This document shows positions 13,835 through 18,751 of a stretch of 18,751 nucleotides of DNA, piece after piece. A model generated the notes under the pieces. That model searched no databases. It saw only the letters and a list, made by a program, of their open reading frames with translations, and had not been told where the DNA came from. The translations under genes and the position numbers were made by a program. Positions within the stretch are counted from its first letter, which is position 1. Every line of letters starts with the position of its first letter. Source of the DNA: an uncultured bacterium (lineage in GTDB: Bacteria; Desulfobacterota; Desulfovibrionia; Desulfovibrionales; Desulfovibrionaceae); contig CAJMLK010000055.1 of assembly GCA_905214305.1 (NCBI GenBank), positions 1-18,751 of the forward strand, written 5' to 3'.

Positions 13835-15292
13835 ATGACCTTATCTCTTACAGCCATATACAGAAAAGTACCTTGCGGCATTAAACGGCTTGCTGGCCCC
13901 GGGCATTTTTGCGGCATACACCGCACGCTCTCGTGGGCCTTGTACTGGACGTTGCTGACACTGCTTTCAGGCGGCCTGATTGCTGTGGCCCCTCATGCGG
14001 CAAACGCTGCCCCGCAGGAAGGCAGCCCGCGCCTGACGCCTGTTGTGCGCGCGGTGCAGGCCGTTGCCCCGGCTGTGGTCAATATCACCAGCACGCAGCT
14101 GATACGCGGGCAAAACCTTTCGCCACGGGATCAGTTCTTCGGGACGAATCTTGGCCCGGGGGCAGGCGTGCCCGATTTTTCCGGCCCGGCATCCCCCCGC
14201 AGGCAAAAACGCGAAAGCCTCGGCTCCGGCGTTATTGTGGACGGCAAGAAGGGGCTTGTGCTCACCAACGCCCACGTCATAGCGGGTGGTGATGAAGTCA
14301 TGGTGCGCCTGCTGGACGGACGTGAATATCCTGCCGTTGTGTGCGGCGCGGACACGGACTTTGATATCGCCGTGCTGCAGATCAAGGGAGCCAGCGACCT
14401 TCCCGCTGTGAGCCTGGGCAATTCGGACGATGTCCTGCCCGGCGAAACGGTCATTGCCATCGGCAATCCTTTCGGCTTCAGCCACACGGTGACCACTGGC
14501 GTTGTTTCCGCCCTGGGGCGAACCATACGCAGCCGCAACAACGCCTTTACCGACCTTATCCAGACTGACACGGCCATCAACCCCGGCAACAGCGGCGGCC
14601 CCCTGCTGAACCTCGAAGGCGTGCTGATAGGCATCAATACCGCTGTAGACTCCCGTGGAGGAGGCATCGGCTTTGCCATCCCCGTCAACAAGGCACGGCG
14701 TGTCATGGCCGACCTTATGGACAAGGGCGGCGTTGCCCCGCTCTGGCTCGGGCTTGACGTGCAGGATGTAGACCCGCACACGGCCATGGCCCTGGGCCTC
14801 AGCAGAGCGCGCGGCGTGCTGGTTGTCGCCATTTACCCCGACACTCCGGCTGAAAAGGTGCGCATGCGCCCCGGCGACATCATCGACAGCATCAACGCCT
14901 CACCAGTGCGCGACAGGCGCGACTATCTTGACATCATGCGCAACCAGACCGCCGATGCCAAACTGCGACTGAGCCTGCGCCGCGATGGCGAAACCATGCC
15001 GGTGGACATAACGCCCGCGCCTTTTACCGATGACAACGCCCGCAGGCTCATGAGCAGGCTGTGGGGATTCAAGGCCGCGCAAACAGCTGGAAAAGTTGTT
15101 ATAAACCACGTTGACGCCAAGGGGCCTTCGCCGTTTTTGCAAAAGGGCGACGTCATCTCTGCGGTTGGCGCAATTCCCGTGCATGAAGAAAAAGACCTTT
15201 TGCAGGCATTCCGGCGAGAACGCATGTCAGGCCAGGTGCTTATGCAAATCAGGCGTAACGGCAAGAGCTATTACGCCCGCCTTGTTCCCTGA
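13835..15292 (+). CDS. HtrA/Deg-family periplasmic serine protease with PDZ domains
   Basis: 485 residues. Trypsin-like protease and chaperone for misfolded envelope proteins. The N-terminus is unusual: about 30 residues precede a hydrophobic segment (about 31-52) ending PHAANA at 58, so it is a late signal peptide or a membrane anchor. The protease domain (about 65-290) has the triad His147 (TNAHVIAGG), Asp177 (DTDFDIAVLQI) and Ser253 (NPGNSGGPLLN). PDZ1 lies at about 300-395 (WLGLDVQ, RMRPGDIIDSINASPV). PDZ2 is short and weaker (about 405-485, FLQKGDVISAVGAIPV). The linker 100-127 is Pro/Gly/Arg-rich, as in the LA loop of DegP. Start: ATG 13835 with AGAAGGGA upstream. Stands alone between divergent cobT and the ferredoxin gene, which has its own promoter. 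Confidence 0.93.
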   Translation: MTLSLTAIYRKVPCGIKRLAGPGHFCGIHRTLSWALYWTLLTLLSGGLIAVAPHAANAAPQEGSPRLTPVVRAVQAVAPAVVNITSTQLIRGQNLSPRDQFFGTNLGPGAGVPDFSGPASPRRQKRESLGSGVIVDGKKGLVLTNAHVIAGGDEVMVRLLDGREYPAVVCGADTDFDIAVLQIKGASDLPAVSLGNSDDVLPGETVIAIGNPFGFSHTVTTGVVSALGRTIRSRNNAFTDLIQTDTAINPGNSGGPLLNLEGVLIGINTAVDSRGGGIGFAIPVNKARRVMADLMDKGGVAPLWLGLDVQDVDPHTAMALGLSRARGVLVVAIYPDTPAEKVRMRPGDIIDSINASPVRDRRDYLDIMRNQTADAKLRLSLRRDGETMPVDITPAPFTDDNARRLMSRLWGFKAAQTAGKVVINHVDAKGPSPFLQKGDVISAVGAIPVHEEKDLLQAFRRERMSGQVLMQIRRNGKSYYARLVP

Positions 15293-15419
15293 AAAAAAGC
15301 AGCAGCCCTTTGCGGCCCGAAAACTTTGGGGGCTTGATGCCGGTTGAGGAGCACGGCACAGGGCTGAAGCTTACAAACCACTGTCGTCAGCCGCTTTTAC
15401 GGCACGGCGCAAAGGACAC

Positions 15420-15448
15420 TTGACAGGGGCATGGGCTAAAGCTATCCA
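15420..15448 (+). promoter_or_regulatory. Candidate sigma-70 promoter of the ferredoxin gene
   Basis: A perfect TTGACA (15420-15425), optimal 17-base spacer, then TATCCA (15443-15448). Transcription is expected near 15455, leaving a leader of about 57 bases before ATG 15512. This suggests the ferredoxin is transcribed separately from htrA. Confidence 0.6.
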
Positions 15449-15452
15449 ATTG

Positions 15453-15486
15453 CACAAGCTAATTCTACCCGCTTGTGTGATCAAGC
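15453..15486 (+). promoter_or_regulatory. Two mutually exclusive hairpins in the ferredoxin leader
   Basis: CACAAGC (15453-15459) can pair with GCTTGTG (15471-15477), loop 11. The same GCTTG (15471-15475) can instead pair with CAAGC (15482-15486), loop 6. The middle arm is shared, so only one form can exist at a time. The regulatory role is inference. Confidence 0.35.
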
Positions 15487-15511
15487 AAGACAACCTATTG
15501 GGAGGACGATC

Positions 15512-15700
15512 ATGGGTTACAATGTGAATGTCGATGTGGACAAGTGCATAGGCTGTGGCGAATGCGTGGACGTGTGCCCCGTTGAAGTCTATGAAATCAA
15601 AGACAGCAAGTGCGAAGCCGTGAGCCCCGAAGAGTGCCTCGGCTGTGAATCCTGTGTGGAAGTCTGCGAAGTCAACGCCATCACCATTGAAGAAAACTAG
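15512..15700 (+). CDS. 2[4Fe-4S] ferredoxin
   Basis: 62-residue low-potential electron carrier of the bacterial ferredoxin family, probably serving hydrogenases, oxidoreductases or pyruvate metabolism in the cytoplasm. Two complete cluster motifs: Cys12, Cys15, Cys18, Cys22 (CIGCGECVDVCP) and Cys42, Cys45, Cys48, Cys52 (CLGCESCVEVCE). The second lacks the proline usually following the fourth cysteine, and an extra Cys34 is present. Very acidic, as expected. Start: ATG 15512 after GGGAGGAC; an upstream ATG at 15473 in the same frame would add 13 unrelated residues and lies before the ribosome-binding site. The G of its TAG stop is the first base of repeat copy B. Confidence 0.95.
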   Translation: MGYNVNVDVDKCIGCGECVDVCPVEVYEIKDSKCEAVSPEECLGCESCVEVCEVNAITIEEN

Positions 15701-15845
15701 AGCAATTTCACTTTGAAATTGCTCTGGCGGATGCGGGAGCAGACGCCCGCCACGGAGGCGTAAGCGCAATTTATTTGCGCGGTTAAACGCCGAAGTGAGC
15801 GTGCATCAAACTTTGAGAATGTATATTATCAAAGTTAATCTGCTC
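15700..15845 (+). repeat. 146-bp MITE-like dispersed repeat, copy B
   Basis: Identical to copy A except C for A at element position 10. It starts at the last base of the ferredoxin stop codon. With the core taken as AGCA to TGCT, the flanking 4-mers are CTAG and CCAG, 3 of 4 alike. Orientation is the same as copies A and C. Confidence 0.88.
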
Positions 15846-16146
15846 CAGGTGATGCTGGAAGGCCCCACGGCATTCCACTGTTGACCCACTCGCAGACAGA
15901 GTGTTGTGCCGCCCGACGCTCGCGCGCCAGGCGGCACTTACATAAAATGCGCAAACCACGGCCGCCGGCCCCGTGCAGGTCTGCATAAAAAACCTGCCAC
16001 GTACGGCGAGCCGCGCGGGTTTTGAAAAACACCCGCCCAAAGGCCCCGGGCCACAAGCGCACGGGCGAGGCATCACGCCCAAAAGCCCGCCCCGCCGCAC
16101 ACCTGCCGGACGGCCCACGCGCCCTCCGCACAGCCACAGGATAATC
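15846..16146. other. Intergenic region between repeat copy B and the YkgJ-type gene
   Basis: No gene supported. Mostly GC-rich, with an AT-rich TACATAAAAT at about 15939-15948 that could be a -10 region, and a TTGACC at about 15881. An imperfect hairpin with GCGGGT and ACCCGC arms lies near 16015-16040. The frame open from 15973 is a proline/arginine-rich upstream extension of the YkgJ-type gene without a ribosome-binding site. Confidence 0.4.
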
Positions 16147-16818
16147 ATGATCCCTGACCTGACCGCTATTTTCACCCGCTACGAAAACCTGCGGGCCGAG
16201 GCCGACGCCCTGTTTGAACGGGTGCGCGACAGCTATCCCCAGTGCGTGACCTGCAAAGAAGGCTGCAGCGACTGCTGCCACGCCATGTTTGATCTTTCGC
16301 TGGTGGAAGCCATGTATATCAACCGGGCCTTTAACGCCACTTTCGGGCATGGTCCCGAGCGCTCGGCCATACTGGAACGCGCTTCAGACCTTGACCGCCA
16401 CACAACACGCCTCAAGCGCGAACTGTACAGGGCGGAAAAAGACGGCGAAAGCCCCGAAGCCATCATGAGCATCGCGGCCAAGATCAAGATGCGCTGTCCG
16501 CTGCTGGACGATGCCGACCGCTGCCTTCTTTACGAAGCCCGGCCCGTCACCTGTCGCATTTATGGCGTGCCTACGGCTATTCGTGGTCAGGGCCACGTTT
16601 GCGGTTTTTCCGCATTCGAAAAGGGCAAGGCCTACCCCACAGTGCATATGGACAAGATGTACGACAGGCTTGAAGAGCTGAGCAAGGACATCGCAAGCAC
16701 TGTGCAGTCGCGCTTCAAGGAACTGCATGAGGTGTACGTGCCGCTGTCCATGGCCCTGCTGACCCGCTACGACGAAACCTATCTTGGCATAGGCCCGGCC
16801 AAGAAAGAACAGGCCTGA
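16147..16818 (+). CDS. YkgJ-family cysteine cluster protein
   Basis: 223-residue protein of the YkgJ/CxxCxxCC family (putative zinc- or iron-chelating domain), function unproven. Cysteines Cys33, Cys36, Cys40, Cys43 and Cys44 (CVTCKEGCSDCC) form the N-terminal cluster. Later conserved stretches are RCPLLDDADRCLLYEARPVTCRIYGVP and GHVCGF, giving four further cysteines, so a metal or Fe-S site built from both halves is likely. An N-terminal helix (1-30) and a long C-terminal helical part flank it. Start: ATG 16147 after AGGA; it is followed by a natural helical N-terminus, unlike the Pro/Arg-rich extension upstream. It is 147 bases ahead of the 130-residue gene on the same strand, and an operon is plausible. 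Confidence 0.88.
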   Translation: MIPDLTAIFTRYENLRAEADALFERVRDSYPQCVTCKEGCSDCCHAMFDLSLVEAMYINRAFNATFGHGPERSAILERASDLDRHTTRLKRELYRAEKDGESPEAIMSIAAKIKMRCPLLDDADRCLLYEARPVTCRIYGVPTAIRGQGHVCGFSAFEKGKAYPTVHMDKMYDRLEELSKDIASTVQSRFKELHEVYVPLSMALLTRYDETYLGIGPAKKEQA

Positions 16819-16965
16819 TACAAAAACGGCGCGGCAGCGTATTCCGCCGTGCCGTCACAGCCGCAACCGCCCGTGCGCGCGGGGGCGTGGCGGCGGCGCC
16901 GGCCCCACAGGGGCCGTACCCAAGGCGCCGGAAAACGGATTTTCGCGCACCGCAAGGAGTCCGGC
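16819..16965. other. Hairpin-bearing gap before the 130-residue gene
   Basis: ACGGCGCGGC (16826-16835) pairs, with one mismatch, with GCCGTGCCGT just after it (to about 16855). A nested hairpin has GGCGCC (16895-16900), GGCCCC-ACA-GGGGCC (16901-16915) and GGCGCC (16924-16929). No T-run follows either, so transcription may continue through them. Confidence 0.4.
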
Positions 16966-17358
16966 ATGTTCGGCAGCATACCCGCTACCGTCTTTCGAGA
17001 CGGAACGCCGCAGGAACTTACGGAAGAGCAGGAAGTGCTCAAACGCGAGATTTATGAGCGCATGAATCCGCGACGCCGCAAGTTTGTAGACCGTCTGGGT
17101 TACGACAACTGGGATCCTTTCCAGAAACCCAACGATCCCCTTGATCTGCGCACTGACATAAGCAAGCGCACCACGCAACAGCTGGTTAACGAATTTCTGC
17201 ACGACGCGGGCAAAAAAGGCCCGTATGGCAAGGCTTACAGCAAGGGCGCCACAGAATGCGCCCTGGGCGTCATTAATAAAGACGAAAAATACATGGGCAT
17301 TTTCGACTTTTGCCGCTGGTACTATGATCTTCTGAAAAAAGAGGGGCACATCCAATGA
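16966..17358 (+). CDS. Conserved-looking protein of unknown function, 130 residues
   Basis: I do not recognise the family. The protein is soluble, mixed-charge and has no signal peptide or membrane helix. Visible features: RERMNPRRRKFV-like basic stretch (EIYERMNPRRRKFVDRLGY, about residues 26-44), a WDPF..PNDPLDLR segment (about 47-60), a TTQQLVNEFLHDAG helix, and an aromatic C-terminus with FDFCRWYYDLLKKEG. Normal codon use and a strong AAGGAG ribosome-binding site support it as a real gene; a longer frame from 16849 would add a Pro/Arg-rich run. Its stop overlaps the TPR gene start as ATGA, so the two proteins are made together and may act together. Confidence 0.75.
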   Translation: MFGSIPATVFRDGTPQELTEEQEVLKREIYERMNPRRRKFVDRLGYDNWDPFQKPNDPLDLRTDISKRTTQQLVNEFLHDAGKKGPYGKAYSKGATECALGVINKDEKYMGIFDFCRWYYDLLKKEGHIQ

Positions 17359-17978
17359 AAGCTCGCTACGATGACCTGGACGAATACATTGCGGACCTCA
17401 AGGCGGAAATTGCCGAAAATGAGCAGTGCGCCAACCATTACTACAACCTGGGCCTGGCTCTGCTGACCAAGCGCGACTTTGTCGCCGCTGAAGAAGCCTT
17501 TTTGAACGCCGTGCGCAACTCGCCGCATCTGGCCGAAGGCTACGTACAGCTGGGCGGCATCTGCCTTGAACGCGGCGACCTTGACGGCTGCCTGCGCTAC
17601 AACGAAGAAGCCGCCAACTGCCGCGCCAAGTTCCCTGTGCCGTGGAGCAACATAGCCTTCGTGCACCTGCAGCGCGGCGAACCGGACAAGGCCATCACCG
17701 CCCTGAACAAGGCCCTCAAATGGGACCCCAACTTTGTGCAGGCCCAGAACGCGCTGGCGACCGCCTATTTCATGAAGGGCGACATCAAGGCCTGCGAAAC
17801 CCAGTGCCTGTCCATCATCAAAAAAGAACCCGCCTTTGCCCCGGCCTGGAACAACCTGGCCCTTGCCTACTTTGATCAGGGCGAATTCGCCAAGGCCAAA
17901 GAAGCGGCCGACAAGGCGCAAGAACTGGGCTTTGAAGTGTCTGAAGCCTTTCTTGAAGAACTCAAGGCTCACTGCTAG
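17355..17978 (+). CDS. Tetratricopeptide repeat protein
   Basis: 207 residues, almost entirely TPR. About five repeats can be followed from residue 20: HYYNLGLALLTKRDFVAAEEAF, GYVQLGGICLERGDLDGCLRY, PWSNIAFVHLQRGEPDKAITAL, AQNALATAYFMKGDIKACETQ and AWNNLALAYFDQGEFAKAKEAA, spaced about 34 residues. No signal peptide, so a cytoplasmic scaffold or assembly factor is likely. Translation is coupled to the 130-residue gene by an ATGA overlap; AGGGGCACATCC precedes the ATG. A strong terminator follows 22 bases after the stop. Partner unknown; the neighbouring protein is the obvious candidate. Confidence 0.9.
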   Translation: MKARYDDLDEYIADLKAEIAENEQCANHYYNLGLALLTKRDFVAAEEAFLNAVRNSPHLAEGYVQLGGICLERGDLDGCLRYNEEAANCRAKFPVPWSNIAFVHLQRGEPDKAITALNKALKWDPNFVQAQNALATAYFMKGDIKACETQCLSIIKKEPAFAPAWNNLALAYFDQGEFAKAKEAADKAQELGFEVSEAFLEELKAHC

Positions 17979-18000
17979 CAAACCTTTTGCTACAAACCAG

Positions 18001-18034
18001 AAAGGCCCGCGAGCATCCGCTCGCGGGCCTTTTT
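18001..18034 (+). terminator. Rho-independent terminator after the TPR gene
   Basis: AAAGGCCCGCGAGC (18001-18014) pairs perfectly with GCTCGCGGGCCTTT (18019-18032), loop ATCC, ending in a run of five T (18030-18034). Repeat copy C starts 2 bases after the T-run. Confidence 0.95.
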
Positions 18035-18036
18035 CT

Positions 18037-18182
18037 GAGCAATTTCACTTTGAAACTGCTCTGGCAGATGCGGGAGCAAACGCCCCGCGCAGGGGCAAAA
18101 GAGAAATTTATTTGTGCTGCTACGCGCCGGAGCGGGCGTCGCGGAAGCATTGAGAATGGATATTCTTGCTGTGAAAATGCTC
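18037..18182 (+). repeat. 146-bp MITE-like dispersed repeat, copy C (diverged)
   Basis: Also exactly 146 bp and alignable to copy B without gaps, at about 110 of 146 positions by eye. Terminal repeats are GAGCAATTTCAC and GAGCATTTTCAC (right, reverse complement), 11 of 12 alike. At element positions 46-60 it forms GCCCC-GCGCA-GGGGC where A and B form a different CGCC/GGCG hairpin. Its right part folds as AGCATT to AATGCT around AGAAT-GGAT-ATTCT. From 18183 to 18333 I see no feature other than the ribosome-binding site of the next gene. Confidence 0.8.
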
Positions 18183-18333
18183 CACATGTACGGAGCAAAT
18201 CCGGCATTATGGCATATACGAAAAAAGGCATGGTTCTTGCTTATCTATGCAGCGTGAACCGGTGCGGCCGATTTTGCCGCCCCACACCTCCGCCACAGAA
18301 CAGGCGGAAGCGCAAAGCACAAGGAGAACCCCC

Positions 18334-18624
18334 GTGGAACTGGAATTTCGTTTTCGCAATAATGATATGGGCCCGCTTTTTCCCACATTTCAGGAAAGGG
18401 TCAACGCCATGCTGCCCGCCAGCCATGCAGACGCGGCCTCTTCTGCCGCCCCCGCCCTTGAGGCTCCGGCAGTGGAAACACCCCACATGCTCAACAACGA
18501 AGAAATGACCCAGGCTCTGGCCCAGGTGGAAGAAGAAGCGGCCCAGCACAGCCAGGAAATGCTTCAGGCGCACTCCGGCCTTAATGAGCAGCGGGTGGCC
18601 CGCCTGCTTGGCCTGCTGGACTAG
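18334..18624 (+). CDS. Small protein of unknown function, 96 residues
   Basis: Not recognised. Start chosen at GTG 18334 because a strong AAGGAG lies 7 bases upstream (18321-18326); an ATG at 18247 in frame would add 29 residues but lacks such a site. The N-terminus ELEFRFRNNDMGPLFPTFQERVNAML looks ordered. It is followed by an Ala/Pro/Ser linker (about residues 31-50) and a C-terminal acidic helix (EEMTQALAQVEEEAAQHSQE) ending NEQRVARLLGLLD. No signal peptide, membrane helix or cysteine pattern. It has its own transcription unit after the terminator at 18001 and copy C. Confidence 0.65.
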   Translation: MELEFRFRNNDMGPLFPTFQERVNAMLPASHADAASSAAPALEAPAVETPHMLNNEEMTQALAQVEEEAAQHSQEMLQAHSGLNEQRVARLLGLLD

Positions 18625-18696
18625 GGGCCGCCTGAAACAGCTTGTGACCGCTCCGGCTCATACAGGACAGCAGGCACGGCTCAGGTGGCAACAGCT

Positions 18697-18751
18697 CTAG
18701 ATGTAGTGTTCCAATAGGTTGTTCACCCTCCCCGAATCGGTAAAGCTGGAG
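18697..18751 (-). CDS. Possible C-terminal end of a minus-strand gene at the right edge
   Basis: Reading inward from the edge on the minus strand, 17 sense codons end at TAG (18699-18697): SSFTDSGRVNNLLEHYI. GC-rich third positions (about 12 of 17) resemble the genes here better than the alternative minus frame. Too short to assign a family. It would converge on the 96-residue gene. Confidence 0.3.
   Translation of the reverse strand, partial: SSFTDSGRVNNLLEHYI

Noticed and set aside
13967..14832. Two long minus-strand frames within the htrA-type gene
   Set aside because: Both are mirror frames of the protease domain and carry no domain of their own.

Overview
The window looks like ordinary chromosome from a high-GC, anaerobic, sulfate-reducer-type bacterium. 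My best inference is a Desulfovibrio-like member of the Desulfovibrionaceae. The reasons are a rubrerythrin, a 62-residue 2[4Fe-4S] ferredoxin, a CxxC-rich YkgJ protein, strong GC bias at third codon positions and rather AT-rich promoter stretches. No rRNA, tRNA, CRISPR array, phage gene or intact insertion sequence was recognised.

Layout. (1) 1-1754, minus strand: speA (biosynthetic arginine decarboxylase), cut by the left edge. (2) 2091-3227, plus: an RND/HlyD-type periplasmic adaptor lipoprotein with no pump gene beside it. (3) 3244-3385: an 11-unit, 13-bp minisatellite between convergent genes. (4) 3400-4616, minus: a translationally coupled pair, a cupin (DUF985) followed by a YigZ/IMPACT protein. 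(5) 5089-5592, plus: rubrerythrin with a strong terminator. (6) 6137-8994, plus: a ctpA-type S41 protease and a divergent polysaccharide deacetylase (YibQ type), the usual cell-envelope pair. (7) 9370-10632, plus: ndk and proC, 3 bases apart. (8) 11362-13700, minus: cobT followed by an overlapping OppF/DppF-type ABC ATPase with an unusual N-terminal extension. (9) 13835-15292, plus: an HtrA/Deg protease with two PDZ regions. (10) 15512-15700, plus: ferredoxin. (11) 16147-17978, plus: a YkgJ cysteine-cluster protein, an unrecognised 130-residue protein and a TPR protein, the last two overlapping by ATGA, closed by a strong terminator. (12) 18334-18624, plus: a small unrecognised protein. A possible gene end on the minus strand lies at the right edge.

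The most interesting non-genic content is a family of short dispersed repeats. Three copies (11069-11214, 15700-15845, 18037-18182) are each exactly 146 bp and share terminal inverted repeats. Two are identical but for one base; the third is about 75% identical without gaps and keeps hairpins with changed sequence. A fourth, diverged and inverted relative (about 8984-9130) supplies the last two codons and the stop codon of the yibQ gene. This is a MITE-like or structured intergenic element with no coding capacity. It sits just after gene ends or terminators in three of the four cases.

Functionally the window mixes housekeeping metabolism (polyamines, nucleotides, proline, cobamide), periplasmic quality control (CtpA, HtrA), oxidative-stress defence (rubrerythrin) and electron transfer (ferredoxin). 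The YkgJ / 130-residue / TPR cluster is the best candidate here for a poorly described system. Its role cannot be read from sequence alone.
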